Source: JACVRW01 sp035947555
GTDB lineage: Bacteria; Actinomycetota; Thermoleophilia; Solirubrobacterales; Thermoleophilaceae
Assembly (NCBI GenBank): GCA_035947555.1
Contig: DASZJZ010000019.1
Location: forward strand, 1 to 22,210
Length of the DNA stretch: 22,210 nucleotides
Direction: 5' to 3'
Made by a program: the position numbers and the translations under genes. The notes under the pieces were generated by a model. That model saw only the letters and a program-made list of their open reading frames with translations, did no database searches and was not told the DNA's origin. Positions 14,901 to 22,210 of this stretch are shown here, in pieces (position 1 is the stretch's first letter; each line of letters opens with the position of its first letter).

Positions 14901-14907
14901 TAGTATC
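14901..14907. promoter_or_regulatory. overlapping divergent -10 elements (bidirectional promoter)
   Basis: In the 27-bp gap between the MBL gene (minus, ATG 14888) and the class-V PLP gene (plus, GTG 14916), the sequence CCTAGTATCC reads TAGTAT on the plus strand (14901-14906) and GATACT on the minus strand (14907-14902). Both are reasonable -10 hexamers sharing five base pairs. The predicted transcription starts are about 18 bp apart, each just before a start codon. No strong -35 is seen on either side. Confidence 0.55.
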
Positions 14908-14915
14908 CGCCCGCC

Positions 14916-15986
14916 GTGGACGACCTGCGCGCCCAGTTCCCCGTGCTCGACCGGCTCGCGTACCTGAACGCGGGCTCGAACGGCCCCGTGCCGCGCGCGG
15001 CGCTCGACGCGGTGAGCCGCTCGCTGGACGACCAGGCCACCGAGGGGCGTGGCGACAAGTCTCACTTCGAGGAGAACGCCGCCCGCATCGACCACCTGCG
15101 GGCGCGGGTGGCGGCGGTGCTCGGCTGCGAGACCGCGGAGGTCGCCCTGACGGGCTCCACCACCGACGGCGTGAACGCCGTGCTGAACGCGCTCGACCTC
15201 GGCCGCGGCGACGACGTGCTCACAAGCGACGAGGAGCACCCCGGCGTGCTCGCGCCGCTGGCCGCGCTGCGGGACAGGCGCGGCGTGAACGTGCGGATGG
15301 TCCCGTTCGCCGAGCTCGCGAACGAGGTCCGCCCGGACACCCGCCTCGTGGCCTGCTCCCACGTGTCCTGGAGGACCGGCGCGGTGGTCGACTCCGCCGC
15401 CCTCGCCGCCACCGACGCCCTCGTCCTGCTGGACGGCGCCCAGGGTCTCGGCGCCGTGCCCACCCGGGCGGCCGAGCTCGGCTGCGACTTCTACGCGGCC
15501 TCGGGCCAGAAGTGGCTCTGCGGCCCCAACGGGATCGGCTACCTCTACGTGCGTGCGGAACTGGCCACGAGCCTCCCCGCCCCATGGCCCAACTACGGCG
15601 TGCTGGAGGACAGCTCCCGGCCGTTCGAGCTCCCCCTGCACCCGGACGCCCGCCGCTTCAGCATCGGCTTCCCCGCGCCGCACCACGTGGAGTGGGCCAT
15701 CGCCGCGCTCGACGTGCTGGAGCACCCCGGGCTCGATGCCGTACACGCGCGCGCCGTTCAACTCGCCCAGCGGCTGGCCGACCGCATCGAGGACCGCGCC
15801 GCCCCGCGCGGCCGCTCGACGCTCGTCTCCTGGCGCCACCCCGATCCCGAGGCCGAGGTGGCTCGCCTGCGGGACGCGGGCTTCGTGGTCCGCAACCTCC
15901 CCCGCACGCCCTACGTGCGCGCGTCGGTGGGCGCCTGGAACAGCGAGGACGAGGTCGAGCGGCTCGCCGAGTCGGCTACTCGCTGA
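14916..15986 (+). CDS. class-V aminotransferase-fold PLP-dependent enzyme
   Basis: A 356-residue fold-type I PLP enzyme related to cysteine desulfurases and isopenicillin-N-epimerase-like proteins. The N-terminus LAYLNAGSNGPVP is the usual substrate-binding loop. VALTGSTTDGVNAVLNAL holds the phosphate-binding region. LLDGAQGLGAV carries the PLP-ring Asp173 and Gln176, and YAASGQKWLCGPNGIGYLYVR holds the Schiff-base Lys199. C-terminally, VVRNLPRTPYVRASVGAWNSEDEVERL matches the family's closing domain. No desulfurase active-site Cys loop stands out, so the reaction is left open. GTG 14916 is preceded by TAGTAT at 9 bases. The 3' end overlaps that of the converging 79-residue membrane-protein gene by 11 bp. 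Confidence 0.92.
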   Translation: MDDLRAQFPVLDRLAYLNAGSNGPVPRAALDAVSRSLDDQATEGRGDKSHFEENAARIDHLRARVAAVLGCETAEVALTGSTTDGVNAVLNALDLGRGDDVLTSDEEHPGVLAPLAALRDRRGVNVRMVPFAELANEVRPDTRLVACSHVSWRTGAVVDSAALAATDALVLLDGAQGLGAVPTRAAELGCDFYAASGQKWLCGPNGIGYLYVRAELATSLPAPWPNYGVLEDSSRPFELPLHPDARRFSIGFPAPHHVEWAIAALDVLEHPGLDAVHARAVQLAQRLADRIEDRAAPRGRSTLVSWRHPDPEAEVARLRDAGFVVRNLPRTPYVRASVGAWNSEDEVERLAESATR

Positions 15987-16215
15987 GTACCACGATGCCG
16001 AACACGATCGCGGCGAACACCGCCACGATCGCCAGCGCTCCCACCACCCCGAACAGCAGTGCCTCGCCCGAGCGTCCCGCGCGGCCGAGATCGACCGCGC
16101 GCGTCGCGCCGAGGATCACCAGGCCGTACGCCGCGGTGACGCCCACCCCGGCCGCCACCGAGGCCCACACCACGGTGAGCAGCGCGTCCCAGTCGACGAT
16201 CGAGGCGAAGCTCAT
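15976..16215 (-). CDS. small two-helix membrane protein coupled to the phosphate permease
   Basis: 79 residues from ATG 16215. Two hydrophobic helices are visible: about residues 10-35 (ALLTVVWASVAAGVGVTAAYGLVIL) and 52-76 (ALLFGVVGALAIVAVFAAIVFGIVVL). They are joined by a short basic loop (ATRAVDLGRAGRSGE), so it is an integral membrane hairpin protein. No known domain is recognised. The ATG overlaps the stop of the Pit permease gene by 4 bp (ATGA), which argues for translation at a fixed ratio with the transporter and a role as accessory subunit. The longer open frame upstream is antisense/shifted Pit sequence. The gene is the last in the string. Confidence 0.82.
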   Translation of the reverse strand: MSFASIVDWDALLTVVWASVAAGVGVTAAYGLVILGATRAVDLGRAGRSGEALLFGVVGALAIVAVFAAIVFGIVVLSE

Positions 16216-17327
16216 GCCTCGGACGCAGCCGGACCGGACACGCTCTGCTGCGCGCGCTTCGTGAACAGGAAAGCCGAGCCCGCCAGGATCAGCACCGACA
16301 CGATCACCGGTCCGCCAGCGCCGGTTCCGAAGATCCGGGTGACCCCGTAGGTCAGCGCGCCGATCCCGGCCGCGGCCGGCAGCGTGAGCACCCACGCCGT
16401 CACGATGTTGCCCGCCACGCCCCAGCGCACCGCGGACAGGCGCTTGGCCGCGCCTGAACCGATCACCGCTCCCGAGATCGTGTGTGTCGTTGAGAGCGGG
16501 AAGCCGCCGTGCGATGACGCCAGGATCACCGCCGCGCCCGCACCCTGGGCGGCGAAGCCCTGCGCCGAGTCCATCTTGTGGATCCGGCTGCCCATCGTCT
16601 TGATGATGCGCCACCCGCCCGCGTAGGTGCCGAGCGCGATCGCCAGGGCGGCGGAGAAGATCACCCAGAACGGCGGCGTGGGGTCGCCGGCCGGCAGCGA
16701 TCCGTAGGCGACCAGCGCGAGCGCGATGACGCCCATCGTCTTCTGGGCGTCGTTGGTCCCGTGCGCCAGCGCCAGCAGGCCACCGGACACGATCTGCCCG
16801 CCGCGGAATCCGCCGGTCACCGGCCCCGGCCGCAGCCTGCCCACGATCCGGTACAGCACGAGGATCGAGATGCCGCCGACCAGGAACGCGAGGGTCGGCG
16901 CAACCAGCGCCGGGATCATCACCTTTCCCACGATCCCCTCGCCAAAGAAGATCGAGTCCGGTCCCTGCGCCACCAGCATCGCCCCGACGATGCCCCCGAT
17001 CAGGGCGTGCGAGGAGCTCGACGGCAGCCCGAAGTACCAAGTGATCAGGTTCCACGCGATTGCCCCGACGAGGCCGCCGAACACCACCAGCAGCGTGATC
17101 GAGCCCGGATCCACTACGTCGCTTGCCACTGTGGCGGCCACCTCGAGGGAGATGAACGCGCCCGCGAAGTTCAGGACCGCGGCGTAGCCGACCGCGATCC
17201 GGGGGGCCATCGCGCGAGTCGAGATCGAGGTGGCCACGACGTTGGCGGTGTCGTGGAAGCCGTTCGTGAAGTCGAACGCCAGCGCGGTCGCCACCACGAT
17301 GATGACGGTGAGGAGCTCGCCCTCCAT
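16212..17327 (-). CDS. inorganic phosphate transporter, PiT family
   Basis: A 371-residue, roughly ten-helix inner-membrane permease that co-transports phosphate (as metal-phosphate with protons, by family knowledge). Both halves carry the duplicated PiT signature: FDFTNGFHDTANVVATSISTR near the N-terminus and LALAHGTNDAQKTMGVIALAL in the middle. PSSSSHALIGGIVGA and FPLSTTHTISGAVIGSG are the paired re-entrant loops. No large cytoplasmic insert is present, in contrast to E. coli PitA (about 500 residues), so this is the short PiT type. It follows the DUF47 gene by 10 bp; DUF47 proteins are regulators or partners of PiT permeases. The stop overlaps the small membrane-protein gene. Confidence 0.95.
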   Translation of the reverse strand: MEGELLTVIIVVATALAFDFTNGFHDTANVVATSISTRAMAPRIAVGYAAVLNFAGAFISLEVAATVASDVVDPGSITLLVVFGGLVGAIAWNLITWYFGLPSSSSHALIGGIVGAMLVAQGPDSIFFGEGIVGKVMIPALVAPTLAFLVGGISILVLYRIVGRLRPGPVTGGFRGGQIVSGGLLALAHGTNDAQKTMGVIALALVAYGSLPAGDPTPPFWVIFSAALAIALGTYAGGWRIIKTMGSRIHKMDSAQGFAAQGAGAAVILASSHGGFPLSTTHTISGAVIGSGAAKRLSAVRWGVAGNIVTAWVLTLPAAAGIGALTYGVTRIFGTGAGGPVIVSVLILAGSAFLFTKRAQQSVSGPAASEA

Positions 17328-17337
17328 CAGACCCCGC

Positions 17338-17979
17338 CTAGGAGTTCTTGATCACAATGCCCTCGAGGATGTTCGCGACGTGCTCGGTGGCGTCGATCGC
17401 CTCCTCGAGTCGCTCGAAGATGTCCTTCCAGCGGATCACGACCATCGGGTCGATGCCGTTGTCGAACAGCGAGGCGATCGCCTCGCGCGTGATCCGGTCG
17501 CCATCGTTCTCGAGCCGATTGATCTCGACCGTGTAGTGGGAGATGTCCTTGAAGCCGCGCAGCCGGGGCATGGCCTCGGCGATCTGCCGGCCGGACGCGT
17601 GCAGCACGCGGGCGAGCTCCTGCGCCTGTGACATCGGCGCCTCTATCTTGTAGAGCCCCAGGTAGTCGGCGACCTCCTCGGTGTAGTCGACCACGTCGTC
17701 CAGCGCCGAGGCGAGCTGGTAGATGTCCTCGCGGTCGATCGGCGTGACGAACGTCTGGTTGAGGCGCTGGATGATGTCGTGCGTGATCCGGTCGCCGTCC
17801 TGTTCGCAGATGAGGATGTCGCGCGCCAGCTCACTCCGCTCCGGGAAGTCGCGAAGCATTTCCTCGAGCAGCCCTGCGGCGCGCAGGATGTTCCCGCCGG
17901 CCTCCTCAAACAGGTCGAAGAACTCGCGTTCCCGCGGCGCGATGACGCTGGAGAGGCGCACCGGGCGTGACCGTACCAT
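17338..17979 (-). CDS. DUF47 (PhoU-like, Pit accessory) protein
   Basis: 213 residues from ATG 17979. All-helical and acidic, it has the DUF47/PhoU_div pattern: FFDLFEEAGGNILRAAGLLEEML, ICEQDGDRITHDIIQRLNQTFVTPIDREDIYQLASALDDVVDYTEEVADYLGLY, and the mirrored second half INRLENDGDRITREAIASLF...DPMVVIRWKDIFERLEEAIDATEHVANILEGIVIKN. The repeated E(x)DGDRITxxxI motifs are the probable metal sites. These cytoplasmic proteins partner adjacent PiT permeases. The ATG shares one base with the metallophosphoesterase stop (TGATG), a re-initiation arrangement, so no separate Shine-Dalgarno is needed. Confidence 0.94.
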   Translation of the reverse strand: MVRSRPVRLSSVIAPREREFFDLFEEAGGNILRAAGLLEEMLRDFPERSELARDILICEQDGDRITHDIIQRLNQTFVTPIDREDIYQLASALDDVVDYTEEVADYLGLYKIEAPMSQAQELARVLHASGRQIAEAMPRLRGFKDISHYTVEINRLENDGDRITREAIASLFDNGIDPMVVIRWKDIFERLEEAIDATEHVANILEGIVIKNS

Positions 17980-18641
17980 CAACGTACGTCGAAACGTGCC
18001 TGTTCGATGCGGTCGGCGGGCAAATCCCCGACCTGCTCGCGCACCGCTTTCGCCGAGCCGCGCCAGTCGTATTCCACGCGCCGGAGCTCGATCGTGTCGT
18101 CATCGTGGAGGAGCGCGTAGGCGGCCCGGTGGTCGCCGTCGAGCGGCATCCCGACGCTGCCCGGGTTGACGAGCTCGATGCCGCCGGGCCCGGCTCGGTG
18201 GAACTGCAGGTGGGTGTGGCCGAAGATCACGCGCTCGGCCTCCACGCCCATGAGCCGCTCGGCGTCGGAGTCCTGCGGCTCGGGATAGAAGCTGTCCATG
18301 TCGGACAGCGGCGAGGCGTGGCAGAAGAGCGTGCCCTTGCGCGTGGCGGTCTCGGGTAGGCCGGCCAGCTCGCGGCACAGCTCATCGCCGGCCATCTCGC
18401 GCGAGCGCTCGATCAGGGGGAGCATCGCCTTCGGCGCGTCGTCTGCCTCGACGAGCCAGCGGTCGACGTTGCCGCGGATCCACTCGGCGTCGAGCTCTCT
18501 GAGGCGGTCCACCGTCTCGGTCGGCCAGGCGCCGAAGGCGGTGTAGTCGCCTCCGAGCAGGAAGCGCTCGGCCGGGCAGTCGGCGAGCACTGCCTCGAGC
18601 GCGGGCAGGTTGCCGTGGACGTCGTAGAGCAGCCCCAGCAC
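17979..18641 (-). CDS. metallophosphoesterase (YfcE/MJ0936-like)
   Basis: 220 residues from GTG 18641 (VLGLLYDVHGNLPALEAVL). The longer frame upstream enters the SnoaL gene and is not used. The five calcineurin-like metal motifs are present: YDVHGN (usual SDxHGN), LLGGDYTAFG, IRGNVDRWL (usual GNHD), LFCHASP and VIFGHTHLQF. Small soluble members cleave phosphodiesters or phosphomonoesters with Mn2+ or similar; the substrate is unknown. Its stop is fused to the DUF47 start (TGATG), which places a phosphate-releasing enzyme in the same translation unit as a phosphate permease system. It starts 10 bp after the SnoaL-like gene stop. Confidence 0.9.
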   Translation of the reverse strand: MLGLLYDVHGNLPALEAVLADCPAERFLLGGDYTAFGAWPTETVDRLRELDAEWIRGNVDRWLVEADDAPKAMLPLIERSREMAGDELCRELAGLPETATRKGTLFCHASPLSDMDSFYPEPQDSDAERLMGVEAERVIFGHTHLQFHRAGPGGIELVNPGSVGMPLDGDHRAAYALLHDDDTIELRRVEYDWRGSAKAVREQVGDLPADRIEQARFDVR

Positions 18642-18651
18642 GGCCGGGACG

Positions 18652-19041
18652 CTACCTGACCGCCGCCACCGCCTCGTCGAAGGAGGCAAAGCCGCGAAAC
18701 CGGACGATCTGGCCGTCCTGGACGGTCCAGACATGGATGAAGCGCATGCTCACCTCGATGCCGTCGCGTCCCTTGGCGACGAACGCCACGTCGGCGACTA
18801 CGTCGTGCTCGAAGTCCTCGACCCGCTCGGCGCTGATGGAGATCTCGGACCAGTCGCCGGTGAAGGCCTGGAAGAACTTGCGGACCTCCTTCCGGCCCCG
18901 GATGTGGCCGGTGGCGTCGGGCAGGCGGTCCGAGAAGGTCCATTCCACGTCCGGATGGCACATCTCGACGATGGTTTCGTAGTCGCCCTCGTTCCAGGCC
19001 GCGAGTCCGGCGTGAAACAGCTCCACGTTCTCCTGCGACAT
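18652..19041 (-). CDS. SnoaL-like / nuclear transport factor 2-fold protein
   Basis: 129 residues from ATG 19041, starting MSQENVELFHAGLAAWNEGDYETIVEMCHPDVEWTF, the characteristic opening of the many small SnoaL-like proteins of Thermoleophilia. The rest (GHIRGRKEVRKFFQAF, DVVADVAFVAKGRDGIEVSMRFIHVWTVQDGQIVRFRGFASFDEAVAAV) completes the cone-shaped NTF2 fold. Function unknown; relatives include polyketide cyclases and isomerases, and many are uncharacterised. GGGAG lies 14 bases before the ATG. It heads the string leading to the metallophosphoesterase, DUF47 and Pit genes; whether it shares their function is not clear. Confidence 0.9.
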   Translation of the reverse strand: MSQENVELFHAGLAAWNEGDYETIVEMCHPDVEWTFSDRLPDATGHIRGRKEVRKFFQAFTGDWSEISISAERVEDFEHDVVADVAFVAKGRDGIEVSMRFIHVWTVQDGQIVRFRGFASFDEAVAAVR

Positions 19042-19051
19042 CGCAGCGCCA

Positions 19052-19057
19052 AGTATC
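19052..19057 (-). promoter_or_regulatory. -10 element for the SnoaL/phosphate gene string
   Basis: On the minus strand GATACT lies 10 bases before ATG 19041, with AGGACG 18 bp further upstream as a weak TTGACN match. The arrangement and the following bases (TTGGCG) resemble those of the AraC promoter at 11565. This 103-bp gap is divergent to the 57-residue gene. Confidence 0.4.
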
Positions 19058-19144
19058 TCCCGTTGCACGACGTTTCGTCCTCGCCCGACCCGGAACGTCG
19101 AGAGGCGAGAGAGGACTCGATCCCGACAGGGAGGATTCGCCGCG

Positions 19145-19318
19145 ATGGCGACCAAGACCGACCGCCGCCCGGAGCGCCGGGCGGACGCCAAGGACAAGCA
19201 GGAGGCTCGTGAGCCGCTTCCCACGTGGCGCAACACGCGCCCGCGCGGAAACCCGCAGCCGGACAGGCAGGACTTGGAGCGAAGCCGCGAGCGGTTCGAG
19301 GCGCTGCTGGGCCGCTAG
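19145..19318 (+). CDS. small basic hydrophilic protein, unknown function
   Basis: 57 residues: it starts MATKTDRRPERRADAKDKQE and ends RQDLERSRERFEALLGR. Arg, Lys, Asp and Glu make up a large part, with no membrane helix and no recognised domain. The N-terminal half looks disordered and the last 20 residues are likely helical. The ORF is real on ribosome-binding evidence: AGGGAGG at 19128-19134, 10 bases before the ATG, one of the better Shine-Dalgarno sequences in the window. Function cannot be assigned; nucleic-acid contact is possible for such a composition but not shown. Confidence 0.65.
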   Translation: MATKTDRRPERRADAKDKQEAREPLPTWRNTRPRGNPQPDRQDLERSRERFEALLGR

Positions 19319-19328
19319 CGCCGCTCGC

Positions 19329-19356
19329 TTGCTCATTCACGCGCCTGCGCTACAAA
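19329..19356 (+). promoter_or_regulatory. promoter of the PepSY-like membrane protein gene
   Basis: TTGCTC (19329-19334), 16 bp, then TACAAA (19351-19356, followed by T). The expected transcription start, about 7-8 bases downstream, falls on the GTG at 19364, so the mRNA would be leaderless. No Shine-Dalgarno exists. Confidence 0.55.
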
Positions 19357-19363
19357 TGGGGGC

Positions 19364-19846
19364 GTGGTCTGGACGACGATCCTGATCGTCTTCGGCGCGA
19401 TAGCACTCGCGCTGGTGGTCATGGGCTTCGAGCTCGGGGAGGGTGCGAACCCCGCGGACGCGGAAGTGGCCGCCCTTGATGCGGTCGGCGACGGCGTGAC
19501 GCAGGTGCCGCGTCGCGACGGCGACCGGTGGGAGGTCGACGTGGTCCGCCACGACGGGTCGATGGTGCAGGTGATTCTGAGCAAGAGCCTCCATGTACTC
19601 GACATGGACGAAGAGGTCGGCCCCGCCGGCACTCTGGCGGCCGACGAGGCCACGGGGCGCGACCGCGTGCGGGCCGTCCGAGCCACGTTCGAGGAGATCG
19701 GCCCCGGCGTGGTGATCGGAGTGGAGCGCGAGCCCGGGGGCGAGTTCGAGGTCGGAGTGCTCCAGCGCGGCGGCCAGGTCGAGGTGGAGCTGGACCGCAA
19801 CTTCCGCGTGACGGAGGTGGAGGGCGAGGACCCGCGGGACGAGTAG
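19364..19846 (+). CDS. membrane-anchored protein with two PepSY-like repeats
   Basis: 160 residues starting at GTG 19364. Residues 2-22 (VWTTILIVFGAIALALVVMGF) form one transmembrane anchor or uncleaved signal, with no lipobox. The rest is acidic and contains two similar alpha-beta units: AALDAVGDGVTQVPRRDGDRWEVDVVRHDGSMVQVILSKSLHVLDMD, and RAVRATFEEIGPGVVIGVEREPGGEFEVGVLQRGGQVEVELDRNFRVTEVE. The helix, then strand-DG-strand, and the closing (L)D(R)xFRV pattern resemble PepSY-type domains; this is by eye, not by profile. Such domains occur in extracytoplasmic inhibitors and sensors. The soluble part is predicted outside the cytoplasm, but orientation is uncertain. It stands alone between a small gene and an AraC gene. 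Confidence 0.75.
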   Translation: MVWTTILIVFGAIALALVVMGFELGEGANPADAEVAALDAVGDGVTQVPRRDGDRWEVDVVRHDGSMVQVILSKSLHVLDMDEEVGPAGTLAADEATGRDRVRAVRATFEEIGPGVVIGVEREPGGEFEVGVLQRGGQVEVELDRNFRVTEVEGEDPRDE

Positions 19847-19882
19847 GCGGCTGGCCACGCCGGGACCTCCGGCGCCACGTGC

Positions 19883-19888
19883 CATGAT
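19883..19888 (+). promoter_or_regulatory. -10-like element for the short AraC gene
   Basis: CATGAT lies 6 bases before the GTG at 19895, with no Shine-Dalgarno in between. This fits a leaderless transcript. No -35 is evident. Confidence 0.4.
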
Positions 19889-19894
19889 CGGGCC

Positions 19895-20338
<444 letters not shown>

Positions 20339-20349
20339 AGTGGCCGCCC

Positions 20350-20760
20350 ATGGACATCACCATTCACGCAACCTTCCTGCCGCACGACGACGCCGACGCC
20401 TCCCTGGCCTTCTATCGCGACACCCTTGGCTTCGAGGTCCGCAACCAGGTCGAACAGGGCGGACTGCACTGGAACACGGTCGGGCCCCCGAGCCAACCCG
20501 GTACGTCGATCGTCCTGCACCCGCCGGGCGCCGACCCCGGCATCACGGAAGAGGAGCGCCGCACGATCGCAGAGATGATGGCAAAGGGGACATACGCCAG
20601 CCTCATGCTTGCCACCCCCGACCTCGACACGACCTTCGAGCGGGTGCAGGCGCGTGGTGCCGAGGTGGTCCAGGAGCCGACCGATCAGCCGTGGGGTGCT
20701 CGCGACTGCGCCCTCCGCGATCCGGCCGGCAACCTGATCCGCATCCAGGAGGTGCGCTGA
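20350..20760 (+). CDS. VOC-family (glyoxalase/bleomycin-resistance fold) protein
   Basis: 136 residues from ATG 20350. Two beta-alpha-beta-beta-beta modules of the vicinal oxygen chelate fold: IHATFLPHDDADASLAFYRDTLGFEVRNQV...TSIVLHPPG, and YASLMLATPDLDTTFERVQARGAEVVQEPTDQPWGARDCALRDPAGNLIRIQEV. The usual C-terminal D-P-x-G-N-x-(I/L)-x-(I/L)-x-(Q/E) is present. The family includes glyoxalase I, dioxygenases and drug-binding resistance proteins; activity here is unknown. It sits between the AraC regulator and the UvrA-like gene on the same strand. Its last codons contain the strong Shine-Dalgarno of the latter. Confidence 0.92.
   Translation: MDITIHATFLPHDDADASLAFYRDTLGFEVRNQVEQGGLHWNTVGPPSQPGTSIVLHPPGADPGITEEERRTIAEMMAKGTYASLMLATPDLDTTFERVQARGAEVVQEPTDQPWGARDCALRDPAGNLIRIQEVR
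20747..20754 (+). promoter_or_regulatory. strong Shine-Dalgarno of the UvrA-like gene inside the VOC 3' end
   Basis: AGGAGGTG is a full match to the anti-Shine-Dalgarno and lies 8 bases before ATG 20763. It is encoded in the last codons of the VOC gene, so the UvrA-like protein is translated from the VOC transcript. This fixes its start. Confidence 0.8.
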
Positions 20761-20762
20761 GC

Positions 20763-22210
<1,448 letters not shown>

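Noticed and set aside
14889..15839. N-terminal extension of the MBL-fold open frame
   Set aside because: Upstream of ATG 14888 the frame is antisense of the PLP enzyme; the family begins at MIIERSM.
16216..17055. Upstream part of the frame containing the 79-residue membrane protein
   Set aside because: It is Pit in a shifted frame with Arg/Gly-rich composition; only the part from ATG 16215 looks like protein.

Overview
The window is about 22 kb of very GC-rich bacterial DNA, densely packed, with frequent 1-8 bp start/stop overlaps. The translation and amino-acid genes sit in a thrS-infC-rpmI-rplT...pheS-pheT-argC order. There are also several SnoaL-like proteins (one starting MSQENVE), a DUF222/13E12-type HNH protein and a DUF47-Pit phosphate module. 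Together these point to Actinomycetota, most likely class Thermoleophilia (Solirubrobacterales or Gaiellales). The lineage is an inference from gene content and style; no 16S or other definitive marker is present.

Region 1 (1-7619, all minus strand) is a translation block: thrS, infC, rpmI, rplT, an intrinsic terminator, then a SpoU/TrmH-type RNA methyltransferase, pheS, pheT and the first codons of argC. The terminator lies directly against the methyltransferase start codon, so the downstream cluster is either an attenuated continuation or a separate unit. Region 2 (7749-9403) is a scar: an HNH/DUF222 gene and a SnoaL-like gene, transcribed divergently, have both lost their 5' ends and meet within about 8 bp; the SnoaL copy also appears frameshifted.

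Region 3 (9530-12353) holds an aldo/keto reductase, an AraC regulator, and a divergent cupin gene followed by the first ~30 codons of an NmrA-type NAD(P)-binding gene, cut off at the fahA stop codon. A perfect 8-4-8 inverted repeat lies between the AraC and cupin genes. Region 4 (12354-14888, minus) is a tightly coupled set: an MBL-fold hydrolase, a conserved protein of unknown function, and fumarylacetoacetase (final step of tyrosine/homogentisate catabolism). A class-V PLP enzyme diverges from it across 27 bp containing overlapping -10 elements for both directions.

Region 5 (15976-19041, minus) is a five-gene string: SnoaL-like protein, metallophosphoesterase, DUF47 protein, Pit phosphate permease and a 79-residue membrane protein, with most junctions overlapping. 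Region 6 (19145-22210, plus) has a 57-residue basic protein, a membrane-anchored protein with two PepSY-like repeats, and an AraC regulator - VOC protein - UvrA-like ABC protein row that runs off the end.

Several plus-strand genes have a TANNNT-like -10 element 6-9 bases before the start codon and no Shine-Dalgarno sequence, as expected for leaderless mRNAs. I saw no tRNA, rRNA, CRISPR array, insertion sequence or phage gene. The least-explained items are the fahA-coupled unknown protein, the Pit-coupled small membrane protein and the two deletion-like junctions.
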